Assembly (NCBI RefSeq): GCF_000720635.1
Contig: NZ_JOCF01000026.1
Span: 1-64,000, forward strand
Origin: Streptomyces sp. NRRL WC-3742
GTDB lineage: Bacteria; Actinomycetota; Actinomycetes; Streptomycetales; Streptomycetaceae
Reading direction: 5' to 3'
DNA: 64,000 bases
The position numbers were made by a program, and so were the translations under genes. Positions 1 through 10,512 of the stretch are shown piece by piece. The notes beneath the pieces were generated by a model, which saw nothing but the letters and a program-made list of their open reading frames with translations, had not been told where the DNA came from and did no database searches. Numbering within the stretch: position 1 is the first letter of the stretch; the number at the start of each line of letters is the position of its first letter.

Positions 1-38
1 TGTTGCGCCCCGTCGCGATATCGCGACGGGGCGCAACA
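1..38. repeat. Perfect 38-bp palindrome
   Basis: The first 38 bases are an uninterrupted perfect palindrome with 19-bp arms and no spacer, centred on ATAT at 18-21. It lies at the window edge in the non-coding stretch (1-223) downstream of the minus-strand FHA-FtsK gene. A loopless inverted repeat this long could be a bidirectional terminator or a protein-binding site. No neighbouring gene upstream is visible, so its role cannot be assigned. Confidence 0.75.
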
Positions 39-86
39 ATATGTGTTCTCGTTCCTAGATGTAAGGGTGAGAGGTATCGAATAATG

Positions 87-121
87 CCGTTGCCGCTTCG
101 GCTGGGCCGAAGCGGCAACGG
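87..121 (-). terminator. Stem-loop terminator downstream of the FHA-FtsK gene
   Basis: A 16-bp perfect stem (87-102 with 106-121) closes a 3-nt loop. It sits about 100 bases beyond the stop codon of the minus-strand ATPase gene. There is no strong U-run, which is normal for streptomycete terminators. Nothing else recognisable lies in 122-223. Confidence 0.6.
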
Positions 122-223
122 GGAAATGGAGCTTGGGATGCTGGTTGGTTCTTTTTTCGGGCCCGCCCCCAAGAGTCACCTGCCGGAGTGGTCGGTGACT
201 ACCCCGGTAGTGCGATCCGGGCC

Positions 224-3082
224 TCAGCGGGAGGCGGCGCGTTGGAGGGCGCTGGCGAGGAGGGCGAGGTCGGTGGGGCCGTTGCCCAGTTCGCGGACGG
301 GGCGGCGGGCGGGTGGGGCGCCGAGTTGGAGGGGGTCTATGGCGACGACGGTGGGGCGCAGGGTGGCGGTGCGGGGGATGCGGCCGCTGATCCTGGCGGT
401 CTGGAAGGCGGTGACGCCGCCGTCCGGGAGGCGCAGGTAGCCGCGGCCGGGGGTGTCCTCGGGGAGGGCGGCCGCGTCGCCGAGGTGGATGAGGAGGTCG
501 GAGTCGGCCGGGTCCTCGGTGCGCAGGGCGATGCGCAGCAGGGCGGCCTCGTCGACCTCGGTGCCGGCGCTGTCCTCGGGGCGGCCGGTGGTGACGGCGA
601 GGTGGATGCCGAGCGGGCCGCCGCGGCGGGCGACGGCGGCGAGGGCGCGGGCGAGGGGGCGCCCGGCCGGGGAGGTGGGGGAGAGCAGGGCGTCGTAGTC
701 GTCGACGACGACGACCAGGCGCGCGGGGGATGGGCCGGTCGGGGCGCCGGACGGGACGGGGGAGTCCGGGGAGCGCGGCGGGATGATCCGGGGGGCCGGG
801 GCGGCGGCGCCGCCGACCACTGCCGGCACCGGGACCTGGGCACGGTCGGAGTCCATGCCCTGCCCGTTCATGCCCTGCCCGTCGAGACTCTGTTTGTCCA
901 GGATCTGGGCCGCGTGCCAGGAGGCGAAGTCCAGCCCGTCGAACAGCCGCTCCCGGAGCGTGAGTTCGTCCTCCAGGGACTCCGCCGTGAGCAGCGCGGC
1001 GCGCGGGTCGGTGGCGGCGTTGATCAGCCCGGTGACGTGCGGCAGCTCGAGGCAGCCGTCCAGCCCGTCCTGGCCGTCGGTGCCCGGGGCCCGGCCCTCG
1101 ATGATGCTGACGGCCAGCCGTTCGGGCCGTTCGGAGACGGCGAGCGAGGCGATCAGGGTGCGCAGCAGCTCGGTCTTGCCGGAGCCGCGGGCGCCGCCGA
1201 CGAGCAGGTGCGGGCCGCCGGGGTCGGGGGAGGGGAGGGAGAGTTCGGGGTCGGCGAGGTCGAGGGTGCAGAGCTCGTCCCGGGTGGTGCCGAGCAGGGC
1301 GGTGGCGGCGCCGATGCCGCCGGTGTGCGCCTCCCAGCGGGCGGAGAGCTTGGCCGGGGTGACGGTGTCGAGCTGGAGCAGGTCGAGCAGGCGCAGCGCG
1401 TCCGGCAGGGGCCCCCGGGAGGCGGGGGCGGCCTCGCGCAGCGGGGCGAGGACGCGGGCGAGGCGCTCGGCCCAGGCGTCGGAGACGGCGTCGATCGAGA
1501 CCTCGTGGAGGGTCTCGCGGCCGCGCGCGACCGGGCGGTCGAGCGAGAGGTGGGTGCCGACCTCGCCGGTGATCAGGGCGGTGGCGCCGAGGCCCCGGGG
1601 GAGCAGCTCGGGCTGCTCGGCGAGGCAGATCGGGAAGATGCCGACGGCCGGGCCCTGGCGCAGCAGCAGGTCGAGCGCCTGCCGGGCGGCCTCGGTGGCG
1701 GGGCGGCCGTCGACCACGACGACGGTGGCGGGGTGGCCGCCGAGGCCGATGGGGCCGCTGAGGCGGGAGGTGAGCTCGGTGAGGCGGGCGGTGGCCTGGT
1801 CCTCGTCGAGGCCGAGCAGCAGCCGGCAGTCCTGGCCGTCGGCCGGGCGCAGGTGGGGCAGCCACAGCGCCCAGGCCCAGGTGTCGGCGCGGTCCTCGGG
1901 GGGGCGGGAGCGGTCGGCGTCGACGACGACGAGGCTGAGCCCGGTGGGTGGGTGCAGGGCGGCGAGCTGGGCGACGACGGCGCGGGTGAGCGCGTCGAGG
2001 CGCTCGCGGGGGCCGCTGAGGCCGAGGCTGCCGGCGGTCTGGAGGTCGAGGGTGACGGGCACCGAGGGCAGCACGGTGCCCGGGGTGGTGCCGGGGCCGC
2101 CGGGGCGGTCGGCGGTGCCCAGGCGCAGGGTGAGGGCGTCGGGGTGGCCGGGGCCGCGCTCCCAGAGCCGGGGGCCGGGGCCGAGGGCGTTGAGCAGCAG
2201 GGTGGCGAGGTCGGGGAAGCGCTCGCGCTGGGCGGCGGTCTGGCGCAGCCGTACGGCGGCGTGGTGGCGCTCGGCGTTCTCCTGGCCGGGCGGTTCGGCG
2301 GCGCGGCCGGGCAGCAGGGAGAACAGGCCCCGGCTGCGGCCGGGGGCGGGGTCGGGCGAGGCGGGCGGCTCGACGACGGCCGGGGTCGGGCGGGCGGGCC
2401 CGGGGGCGGCGAGCTGGAGGTGGCCGTGGCCGTCCGGCAGGGCGGCGCGGGCGGGCGGGGCCTCGGCGGGTTCGGGGGCGGCCAGCAGCAGGGTGGACTC
2501 GCCGATCCGCAGCAGGCCCCCGGGCTCGAGGGTGACGGCCTCCTCGGGTGGCCCGGGCGGGACGAGCCGGCCGTCGAGGGTGGTGCCGTTGGTGGAGCCG
2601 AGGTCGCGGACGGTGACCCGGCCGTCCTCGGCGAGGTGGAGGGCGAGGTGCAGCCGGGAGACGTCCGGGTCGTCGAGCGGGACGTCGGCCTCGCCGGAGC
2701 GGCCGATGCGGATCTCCCGGCCGTGCAGGCGGTGGACGCCGCCGGCGTCGGGGCCGCCGACGACGCGCAGTTCGGCCGCGGCGGGGGTGTCGTCGGGGTC
2801 GTCGGCGGTCGGGTCGGGCTCGTTGAGGCTGAGGACGGCGCCGTCGAGCAGCGGGGGGTGGCCGAGGAGGGTGTGCTCGTCCACGCGGTGCGCCCCGGCG
2901 TACAGGTGCACGTGGGTGGCGGCCCGGGGCCCGCGCACGCCCACGGCGCCGGCGAGCGCCCCCGCGAGGGCGCCGAGCGCGGTGCCGACGGGGGCGGTGA
3001 CCAGCACGTCGACGTAGGGGATGGCGGAGCCGGCGGCGGCCGGGCCGCTGCGCGGTCGGAGGACGGTCAGCCGGATCTGCAT
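224..3082 (-). CDS. FHA domain-containing FtsK/SpoIIIE (EssC/EccC-like) ATPase
   Basis: 952 aa from the ATG at 3082, which is preceded by AAGGGA. The open frame extends further upstream, but that part does not look coding. Residues about 104-200 form an FHA domain (IRIGRSGEADVPL, SRLH, DLGSTNGT), a phosphothreonine-binding module. Residues about 340-460 look like a first FtsK-type domain whose P-loop is degenerate (GSLGLSGPRE). Residues about 622-810 form a second one with an intact Walker A (GGARGSGKTELL) and Walker B (LVVVVDDYDALL). Between them, about 728-785 is a low-complexity insert containing a DGQGM/NGQGM repeat. No membrane helix is evident. FHA plus FtsK domains is the layout of EssC/EccC, the type VII secretion motors, but this protein has two rather than three ATPase modules and no secretion genes beside it. 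Two Ser/Thr kinases are divergently encoded next door, which fits phospho-dependent recruitment (inference). Confidence 0.8.
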   Translation of the reverse strand: MQIRLTVLRPRSGPAAAGSAIPYVDVLVTAPVGTALGALAGALAGAVGVRGPRAATHVHLYAGAHRVDEHTLLGHPPLLDGAVLSLNEPDPTADDPDDTPAAAELRVVGGPDAGGVHRLHGREIRIGRSGEADVPLDDPDVSRLHLALHLAEDGRVTVRDLGSTNGTTLDGRLVPPGPPEEAVTLEPGGLLRIGESTLLLAAPEPAEAPPARAALPDGHGHLQLAAPGPARPTPAVVEPPASPDPAPGRSRGLFSLLPGRAAEPPGQENAERHHAAVRLRQTAAQRERFPDLATLLLNALGPGPRLWERGPGHPDALTLRLGTADRPGGPGTTPGTVLPSVPVTLDLQTAGSLGLSGPRERLDALTRAVVAQLAALHPPTGLSLVVVDADRSRPPEDRADTWAWALWLPHLRPADGQDCRLLLGLDEDQATARLTELTSRLSGPIGLGGHPATVVVVDGRPATEAARQALDLLLRQGPAVGIFPICLAEQPELLPRGLGATALITGEVGTHLSLDRPVARGRETLHEVSIDAVSDAWAERLARVLAPLREAAPASRGPLPDALRLLDLLQLDTVTPAKLSARWEAHTGGIGAATALLGTTRDELCTLDLADPELSLPSPDPGGPHLLVGGARGSGKTELLRTLIASLAVSERPERLAVSIIEGRAPGTDGQDGLDGCLELPHVTGLINAATDPRAALLTAESLEDELTLRERLFDGLDFASWHAAQILDKQSLDGQGMNGQGMDSDRAQVPVPAVVGGAAAPAPRIIPPRSPDSPVPSGAPTGPSPARLVVVVDDYDALLSPTSPAGRPLARALAAVARRGGPLGIHLAVTTGRPEDSAGTEVDEAALLRIALRTEDPADSDLLIHLGDAAALPEDTPGRGYLRLPDGGVTAFQTARISGRIPRTATLRPTVVAIDPLQLGAPPARRPVRELGNGPTDLALLASALQRAASR

Positions 3083-3487
3083 CTCGCCCGCGGGTCCCTT
3101 CTGCTGGTGTGGAGCCTGGTACCGCTGCCGGGTGTCGTCGCGGCCGCGCCGGGCGGATGCGGGGACCCGTTGGGCCACACGAGTGGCGAGTGTCCATCCT
3201 GCCATCCGTCACGGACGGTCCGCGCACGGTACCGGATTTGACGATCTTGCGATCATCGCCATGTTGGAGGCGACGGTGGGTCAGGTCAACCGGTGCCCGA
3301 GGGGCCCTGTCCGGCCGCCTCGGGGACTCCCCTAGGGGTTCTCCCCCAACCCTGCTCCCAAGCTCTGCCGGGCGCCTCAAAAACCAGTACGGGCACCGTT
3401 AGAGTGGCCGCAGACACGGGCCCGGCAGGCTCACCGCACCGGCGGAGGAGCGCCCCGCGCGGGCGGCACGGCGAGGAGTACGACAAG

Positions 3488-5371
3488 GTGCGGCCAGTCG
3501 GCAGCAAGTATCTGCTCGATGAGACCCTCGGACGGGGTGCCACGGGCACCGTCTGGCGCGGCCTGGTGCGCGCGGACGTCCAGGTGCCGGGCAGCGAGCC
3601 CGGGCAGCGGGTGGCGATCAAGGTGCTGCGCGAGGAGCTGGCGGCCGACCCGGACGTGGTGATGCGCTTCCTGCGCGAACGCTCGCTGCTGCTGCGCCTG
3701 ACCCACCCCAACATCGTCCGCGTCCGCGACCTCGTCGTCGAGGGCGAGCTGCTCGCCCTGGTGATGGACCTGGTGGAGGGCCCCGACCTGGCCCGCTACC
3801 TGCGCGCCAACGGGCCGTTCAGCCCGATCGCGGGCTCCCTGCTGATGGCCCAGGTCGCGGACGCGCTGGCGGCCAGCCACGCGGACGGGATCGTCCACCG
3901 CGACCTCAAGCCGGCCAACGTGCTGCTCGCCACCGCCGTGGTGGACGGCACCGAGCAGATGCACCCCCTGCTGACGGACTTCGGCATCGCCCGCCTCGCC
4001 GACTCCCCGGGCATCACCCGCACCCACGAGTTCGTCGGCACCCCCGCCTACGTCGCCCCGGAGTCCGCCGAGGGCCGCCCGCAGACCTCCGCGGTGGACG
4101 TGTACGGCGCCGGGATCATGCTGTACGAGCTGGTCACCGGCCGCCAGCCGTTCCAGGGCGACGGCGCGCTCGCCGTCCTCCAGGCACATCTGGCGCAGGA
4201 GCCGCAGCGGCCGAGCACCATGCCGGAGCCGCTGTGGACGGTGATCGAGCGCTGCCTGCGCAAGGACCCGTCGCAGCGGCCGAGCGCCACCGCGCTGGCC
4301 CGCGCCCTGCGGGTGGTCGCGGCCGGGGTCGGCGTGCACGCCTCCCCGGCGGCGGTGGACGAGGCGCTCGCCGTGGGCGCCCTGCTGCTGCCGGACCCGC
4401 AGCCGACCGCCGTCCCCGGCAGCATGCCCGCCGTGCCGGCCGCGCCGTTCGGCGAGGACCGCACCCAGATGCTGCCCGGCGGCTCCGCCCCGCAGTACGA
4501 CCCGGCCGCGGCCACGCAGATGATGGGCACCCAGCCGCCGCCCGCGCCCCCGTACGGCTCCCAGGACCGTACGCAGGTGATGCCGCCCGCCGCCGTCCCG
4601 CCGCCCCCGCCCGGTGCTCCCGGCGTGCCCTCCGCGCCGCAGGAGGAGACGCCGCACCCGTGGCAGACGCAGCTGCGCGCGGCCCGCGACCGCAACCAGC
4701 AGACCCAGGTCGGCTACTTCGGCCCGGAGGACTTCGAGGACCCGCAGGTCGCCCCGGCGCCCTATCAGTCCCAGCAGGGCGGGAACCCCGGCCACCCCGG
4801 CCACCCGGGCTACGCGGGCCAGCAGCAGCCCCAGCCCCCGGCCGGCTACCGCCCCGATCCGCGCCGCCAGGGCCCGCCGCCGCCCCCCGGCTACTCCCAG
4901 CGCCCGCCCGTCGCCCCGCCGCCCTACCAGGCCCGGCAGGCCGCCCAGGCCCAGGCGCAGACCCAGCAGGGCGCCCGCCCCCAGCCGCCCGGCGGCTACC
5001 GGCAGGCCCCCGCCGGCTACGGCCAGTCGCAGGGCGGCTACCCGCCGCCGCCCGCACCCTCCCCGGCCGCCCGCCGCACCGAGCCCCCGGCCCCGCAGCA
5101 CCGCGAGCCCCCGCAGCGCCGCGAGGAGCCGGAGCCCCCGCGCCGGGAGAGCGCCCCGCCGCGCGAGCGCCGTCCGCGCAGCCGCAACCGGATGTACATC
5201 CCGGGCCTCGGCTGCCTGAAGGGCTGCCTGCTGGTCCTGGTGGTGCTGGCCGTGGCCGCGCTGGCGCTGTGGAACTTCACGCCGCTCCCGCACTACTGGG
5301 ACAACGTGGTGGGCTGGTTCGACACCGCCAAGGGCTGGATCGACGACGTCTTCGGCAGCTCGAAGACCTGA
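3488..5371 (+). CDS. pkaA: Membrane Ser/Thr protein kinase (PkaA-type)
   Basis: 627 aa from a GTG at 3488, with GAGGAG nine bases upstream. An earlier in-frame ATG at 3293 has no such site and the extra residues look non-coding. The N-terminal Hanks kinase domain is complete: glycine loop GRGATGTVW (15-23), Lys45 in VAIK, HRDLKPANV with catalytic Asp139, DFG at 164-166 and an APE motif. Residues about 310-560 are a long Pro/Gln/Gly-rich linker holding repeated TQ motifs (RTQMLP, ATQMMG, RTQVMP, QTQVGY). One membrane helix (CLLVLVVLAVAALALW) near the C-terminus is followed by a short outer tail. The next gene is a second kinase, as in the pkaA-pkaB pair of S. coelicolor (from memory). The TQ sites could be autophosphorylated and bound by the FHA protein encoded divergently; that is inference. 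Confidence 0.88.
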   Translation: MRPVGSKYLLDETLGRGATGTVWRGLVRADVQVPGSEPGQRVAIKVLREELAADPDVVMRFLRERSLLLRLTHPNIVRVRDLVVEGELLALVMDLVEGPDLARYLRANGPFSPIAGSLLMAQVADALAASHADGIVHRDLKPANVLLATAVVDGTEQMHPLLTDFGIARLADSPGITRTHEFVGTPAYVAPESAEGRPQTSAVDVYGAGIMLYELVTGRQPFQGDGALAVLQAHLAQEPQRPSTMPEPLWTVIERCLRKDPSQRPSATALARALRVVAAGVGVHASPAAVDEALAVGALLLPDPQPTAVPGSMPAVPAAPFGEDRTQMLPGGSAPQYDPAAATQMMGTQPPPAPPYGSQDRTQVMPPAAVPPPPPGAPGVPSAPQEETPHPWQTQLRAARDRNQQTQVGYFGPEDFEDPQVAPAPYQSQQGGNPGHPGHPGYAGQQQPQPPAGYRPDPRRQGPPPPPGYSQRPPVAPPPYQARQAAQAQAQTQQGARPQPPGGYRQAPAGYGQSQGGYPPPPAPSPAARRTEPPAPQHREPPQRREEPEPPRRESAPPRERRPRSRNRMYIPGLGCLKGCLLVLVVLAVAALALWNFTPLPHYWDNVVGWFDTAKGWIDDVFGSSKT

Positions 5372-5585
5372 CCACCGGGGGCCGGCCCGGGCCCGAGTGC
5401 CCGCCCGGGCGGCAGGATTGACGCTTTGTCGACAATTCACGAGATTTCCCGCCCGAGACTGCCGTCCGGGCCCCCTCAGGCGCCCCGCAGGGGGCCCTCG
5501 GGCGCGTAGGTTGGTCGCTGTTGTCCCGCCCCACCGAGCGCGCCGGCCCGCCGGAGCGCTCCCGCGCCGCCCACGGAGCAGCACA

Positions 5586-6854
5586 TTGGCACGCAAGATC
5601 GGCAGCCGGTACACCGTCCACCAGGTGATCGGCCGCGGCTCGGCCGGGACTGTCTGGCTCGGTGAGGGGCCGGACGGCCCGGTGGCGGTCAAGCTGCTGC
5701 GCGAGGACCTCGCCGCCGACCAGGTGCTGGTCGGGCGGTTCGTCCAGGAGCGCGCCGCGCTGACCAGCCTCGACCACCCCCGGGTGGTCGGCGTGCGCGA
5801 CATGGTCGTGGACGGCGACGACCTCGCCCTGGTCATGGAGCTCGTCCAGGGCACCGACCTGCGCTCGCGCCTCGAGCGCGACGGCGCCCTGCCCCCGCAG
5901 ATCGCCGCCTCCGTCATCGCCGACGTCGCGGACGGCCTCGCGGCCGCGCACGCCGCCGGGATCGTCCACCGCGACGTCAAGCCCGAGAACGTCCTGCTCG
6001 ACCTCGCCGCCGCCCCCGGCCCCGGCGGCGCCCCGCGCGCCAAGCTCACCGACTTCGGCGTGGCCCGGTTGGTCGACGCCCCGCGCCGCACCCGCGCCAC
6101 CCGCATCATCGGCACCCCCGACTACCTCGCCCCCGAGATCATCGAGGGCCTGGAGCCGCGCGCGGCCGTCGACATCTACGCCCTCGCCACCGTGCTGTAT
6201 GAGCTGCTGGCCGGCTCCACCCCCTTCGGCGGCGGCCACACCGGCGCGGTGCTGCGCCGGCACGTCACCGAGCAGGTGCCGCCGATCCCGGGCCTGCCGG
6301 ACGGGCTGTGGCGCATCATCTCCGAGTGCCTGGCCAAGGCCCCCGCCTCCCGGCTGCGGGCCGCCGAGCTGGCCTCCCGGCTGCGCGAGCAGCTGCCCTC
6401 GCTGGCGGGGCTGCCCGTCCTCGCCGTGCCTTCCCAGGGCCGTCCCCCGGTGGAGGAGCAGCTGACCCCCGGCGAGGCGGTCTACGCCGAGGTGGACGCC
6501 GCCCCCGGGGCCCACAAGCGCCGCCGCGGCCCGGCCGTCCCGCTGGTGCCCGGCATCGTCCCGGACTCCACCCGGGACACCCACACCAGCCTGCGCCGCC
6601 CCTCCGCCGAGGAACTGGCTGCGTACGCCGCCGAGTCCCGGGCCCAGCGCACCGCCCCCGGCCACCGCCGGGACCGCCAGGCGCTGCTGCGCCGGCGCCG
6701 CCTGCTGGCCGTCCTGCTGGCCACCGTCCTGTTGCTGGCGGGCGCCGCCGCGGCCTGGACGGCCTTCGCCGCCACCGGCCCCGCCACCGCGCCGGGCCAG
6801 GGCCGCCCGGCCGTCCACGCCCCCGCCCCGAGTGCTCCCTCGCCCCATCCGTAA
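5586..6854 (+). CDS. pkaB: Membrane Ser/Thr protein kinase (PkaB-type)
   Basis: 422 aa from a TTG at 5586, with GGAG seven bases upstream. The in-frame region before it lacks a ribosome site and does not resemble kinase sequence. Kinase motifs are intact: GRGSAGTVW, Lys36 in VAVK, HRDVKPENV with Asp130, DFG near 156, and an APE-type PE motif. A single helix (LLAVLLATVLLLAGAAAAW) lies near residues 375-400, leaving a very short external tail, so there is no PASTA or other sensor domain. Length and position just before prfB fit PkaB. It follows the first kinase by about 210 bp and could be transcribed with it. Confidence 0.88.
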   Translation: MARKIGSRYTVHQVIGRGSAGTVWLGEGPDGPVAVKLLREDLAADQVLVGRFVQERAALTSLDHPRVVGVRDMVVDGDDLALVMELVQGTDLRSRLERDGALPPQIAASVIADVADGLAAAHAAGIVHRDVKPENVLLDLAAAPGPGGAPRAKLTDFGVARLVDAPRRTRATRIIGTPDYLAPEIIEGLEPRAAVDIYALATVLYELLAGSTPFGGGHTGAVLRRHVTEQVPPIPGLPDGLWRIISECLAKAPASRLRAAELASRLREQLPSLAGLPVLAVPSQGRPPVEEQLTPGEAVYAEVDAAPGAHKRRRGPAVPLVPGIVPDSTRDTHTSLRRPSAEELAAYAAESRAQRTAPGHRRDRQALLRRRRLLAVLLATVLLLAGAAAAWTAFAATGPATAPGQGRPAVHAPAPSAPSPHP

Positions 6855-6899
6855 CGGGGGTGTCGTCATGACCACCCCCGGAACCATTACCCTGGGGGC

Positions 6900-8015
<1,116 letters not shown>

Positions 8016-8016
8016 G

Positions 8017-8062
8017 GATGCCGGCCTCGATGAAAATCGAGCACAGCATCGAGGCCGGCATC
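8017..8062. repeat. Inverted repeat spanning the prfB tail duplication
   Basis: Bases 8017-8032 are the exact reverse complement of 8047-8062 (16 bp), around a 14-base spacer (8033-8046). The right arm is the start of the downstream prfB tail copy, so a third, inverted copy of the CATCGAGGCCGGCATC core lies between the two direct copies. It resembles the arms of a recombination core site or the product of template switching. Confidence 0.85.
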
Positions 8063-8121
8063 CGCTGGCGCAAGCAGCGCGAGACCGCCGCGCAGTAAGC
8101 GGTCCCGACCCGTTCAACGCG

Positions 8122-8160
8122 AAAGGGGCCCCGACCGGTTCGACCGGTCGGGGCCCCTTT
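8122..8160 (+). terminator. Rho-independent terminator of prfB
   Basis: An 18-bp perfect stem (8122-8139 with 8143-8160) closes a TCG loop and ends in a short T run. It follows the downstream copy of the prfB tail by about 25 bases, suggesting that copy is the original gene end. It also faces the convergent small zinc-ribbon gene. Confidence 0.9.
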
Positions 8161-8173
8161 TCGTACTCGGGTC

Positions 8174-8368
8174 TCAGGCCAGCGCCTGCCGCGCGATCAG
8201 TGCCACCGCGAACAGGGCGGCCACCAGTGCCAGCAGCATCGCGGGGGAGAGCGCGGCGAGCGGCCCCTGCTGCTCCTGCAGCCGGGCCCGGTTGGCGCGG
8301 CACACGGGGCAACGGCCTTCGCTCACGCGGCCGTTGCAGTTGGCGCACACCAGATGGTCGCAGGTCAT
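8174..8368 (-). CDS. Small zinc-ribbon membrane protein
   Basis: 64 aa. The N-terminal part has two CxxC knuckles (CANC and CPVC, about residues 8-23) plus Cys3, typical of a zinc ribbon. The C-terminal half is a hydrophobic helix (MLLALVAALFAVALIA). The ATG at 8368 is preceded by a strong GGAGGAG. It is convergent with prfB and divergent from ftsE. I do not recognise a named family. It is probably a tail-anchored inner-membrane protein with a cytoplasmic zinc ribbon. Confidence 0.7.
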   Translation of the reverse strand: MTCDHLVCANCNGRVSEGRCPVCRANRARLQEQQGPLAALSPAMLLALVAALFAVALIARQALA

Positions 8369-8719
8369 GCGATCTCCTCCTCGCTGCTACAGCCAACGCA
8401 CCGGACGGGGCTTTGGTTCCTCGGATTGCCCTGTGCGGGGGAGCGGCCGCAGGACGGTCGCCACCCTCCACTCTGCCAGGTTCCGACCGTTCCGGCGCCC
8501 GGGCTGTGAGATGCCTCGCAATTTTCGGGGCATAACCGGGCATTCTCCCCCAGAATTCGAACGTTGTCCTCCGCTGCCCCTGCGGGCCGGTCGCCGCTTC
8601 GCGTATGGTCCCAAGCCGGGAGCGGCCCCCTGCGCTCCCGTCGCCCGCCCCCGGACCGGGCCTCCGGGGTGGACGGACCGAGGATTGGCGCCGCCTAGGA
8701 TGGCCTCCGTGATGCAGCC

Positions 8720-9409
8720 GTGATCAGATTCGACAACGTCTCCAAGACCTATCCCAAGCAGAACCGTCCCGCCCTGGACAACGTCTCGCTGGAGATCGAG
8801 AAGGGTGAGTTCGTCTTCCTGGTCGGCTCGTCCGGCTCGGGCAAGTCCACGTTCCTTCGCCTGTGCCTGCGCGAGGAGCGCCCGTCCACGGGCGCGGTGC
8901 ACGTACTGGGCAAGGACCTCGGCAAGCTGTCCAACTGGAAGGTGCCGCACATGCGCCGCCAGCTGGGCACCGTCTTCCAGGACTTCCGCCTGCTGCCGAA
9001 CAAGACGGTCGCGCAGAACGTCGCCTTCGCGCTGGAGGTGATCGGCAAGCCCAAGAGCGCCATCAACAAGGTGGTGCCCGAGGTGCTGGAGCTGGTCGGC
9101 CTCGGGGGCAAGGAGGACCGCATGCCCGGCGAGCTCTCCGGTGGTGAGCAGCAGCGCGTGGCCATCGCCCGCGCCTTCGTGAACCGCCCGATGCTGCTGA
9201 TCGCGGACGAGCCCACCGGCAACCTCGACCCGCAGAACTCGGTCGGCATCATGAAGCTGCTCGACCGCATCAACCGCACCGGGACCACGGTGCTGATGGC
9301 CACCCACGACCAGGCGATCGTCGACCAGATGCGCAAGCGCGTCATCGAGCTCGACAAGGGGCTGCTCGTCCGGGACCAGGCCCGCGGCGTCTACGGGTAC
9401 CAGCACTGA
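8720..9409 (+). CDS. ftsE: Cell division ATP-binding protein FtsE
   Basis: 229 aa from a GTG at 8720. ABC ATPase of the FtsEX complex, which sits at the division site and regulates peptidoglycan hydrolases across the membrane. Walker A (GSSGSGKST), signature (LSGGEQ), Walker B with D-loop ([12 protein letters not shown]) and the switch histidine (ATHD) are all intact. The length matches the family. ftsX follows after 78 bp and the two are presumably co-transcribed. Confidence 0.97.
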   Translation: MIRFDNVSKTYPKQNRPALDNVSLEIEKGEFVFLVGSSGSGKSTFLRLCLREERPSTGAVHVLGKDLGKLSNWKVPHMRRQLGTVFQDFRLLPNKTVAQNVAFALEVIGKPKSAINKVVPEVLELVGLGGKEDRMPGELSGGEQQRVAIARAFVNRPMLLIADEPTGNLDPQNSVGIMKLLDRINRTGTTVLMATHDQAIVDQMRKRVIELDKGLLVRDQARGVYGYQH

Positions 9410-9487
9410 CCGATCGGCGCTGACCCGTAGGGCCGCCGGCCCGACCGCCAGACCCCGAGCAGTACCGACCCTGGAGTTGTTTCCCGC

Positions 9488-10399
9488 ATGCGTGCCCAGT
9501 TCGTCCTGTCGGAGATCGGTGTGGGTCTCCGACGCAACCTGACCATGACCATCGCGGTCGTGGTCAGCGTCGCGCTCTCCCTCGCCCTCGCCGGCTCGTC
9601 CCTCCTGGTCCGCGACCAGGTGAACTCCATGAAGGGGTACTGGTACGACAAGGTCGAGGTGAGCATCTACTTCTGCACCAAGGCGGACGCCCGCAACTCG
9701 CCGCAGTGCGACAAGGGCGCGGCCACCGACCAGCAGGTCCAGGACATCAAGGGCCAGCTGGACAAGATGGACTCGGTGGTCCAGTCCTCCACGTACGAGA
9801 GCTCCGTCGAGGCGTACAAGCACTGGAAGGAGATGAACCCGGACAACCCGCTCATCACCGTCCTGGGCCCCGACGCCATGCCGCAGTCCTGGCGGGTCAA
9901 GCTCAACGACCCGACCAAGTACGACGTCATCCAGAGCGCCTTCGCCGGCAAGCCCGGCGTGAAGTCGGTCGAGGACCAGCGCAAGATCCTGGAGAACCTC
10001 TTCGGCCTGCTCAACGGCCTCCAGACGGCGGCCTTCGTGATCATGGTGCTGATGCTCTTCGTGGCCCTGCTGCTGATCGTCAACACCGTCCGGGTGTCGG
10101 CGTACAGCAGGCGGCGCGAAACCGGCATCATGCGCCTGGTCGGCGCCTCGAACTTCTACGTGCAGATGCCGTTCATCGCCGAGGCCGCGTTCGCCGCGCT
10201 GCTCGGCGCGGCGATGGCCTCCGGCCTGCTGGTCGGCGGGCACTTCTTCGTCCAGAACTGGCTGGCCGACCGCGTCCAGTTCATCCACTTCATCGGCCTC
10301 GGCTCGGTGCTGGCGGTGATTCCGCTGCTGGTCGTGGTGGGTATGGGCATGGCCGGCATCGCGGCCTTCTTCACCCTGCGCAAGTACCTCAAGGTCTGA
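9488..10399 (+). CDS. ftsX: Permease-like cell division protein FtsX
   Basis: 303 aa. Membrane partner of FtsE. The sequence shows an N-terminal helix ([17 protein letters not shown]), a long external loop of about 130 residues with a pair of cysteines (FC...QC), then three helices in the C-terminal half, the usual FtsX topology. The external loop contacts cell-wall hydrolases or their partners in other bacteria. An S41 protease and trans-translation genes follow after a terminator-like hairpin. Confidence 0.96.
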   Translation: MRAQFVLSEIGVGLRRNLTMTIAVVVSVALSLALAGSSLLVRDQVNSMKGYWYDKVEVSIYFCTKADARNSPQCDKGAATDQQVQDIKGQLDKMDSVVQSSTYESSVEAYKHWKEMNPDNPLITVLGPDAMPQSWRVKLNDPTKYDVIQSAFAGKPGVKSVEDQRKILENLFGLLNGLQTAAFVIMVLMLFVALLLIVNTVRVSAYSRRRETGIMRLVGASNFYVQMPFIAEAAFAALLGAAMASGLLVGGHFFVQNWLADRVQFIHFIGLGSVLAVIPLLVVVGMGMAGIAAFFTLRKYLKV

Positions 10400-10415
10400 C
10401 GCGAGCGGGCCTTCG

Positions 10416-10448
10416 CGGCCCCGGACGGCACTGCGCCGTCCGGGGCCG
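10416..10448 (+). terminator. Stem-loop after ftsX
   Basis: A 14-bp perfect stem (10416-10429 with 10435-10448) with a 5-base loop, 17 bases after the ftsX stop. There is no U tract. Confidence 0.75.
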
Positions 10449-10512
10449 CCGCCGTTCCGCCGTCCCGCGTTCCGGCCCGGCGGGCGCGATGCGGTGTCTA
10501 CACTCCGATGCC

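Noticed and set aside
188..3241. Long plus-strand open frame opposite the FHA-FtsK gene
   Set aside because: A G/E/A-rich shadow frame of the minus-strand gene, typical of high-GC DNA, with no domain match.
3431..6115. Long minus-strand open frame opposite the kinase genes
   Set aside because: A shadow of the two kinases; its residue composition is not protein-like.
8030..8098. A 22-residue ORF covering the prfB tail copy
   Set aside because: It has an ATG but no ribosome site and is more simply the displaced end of prfB.
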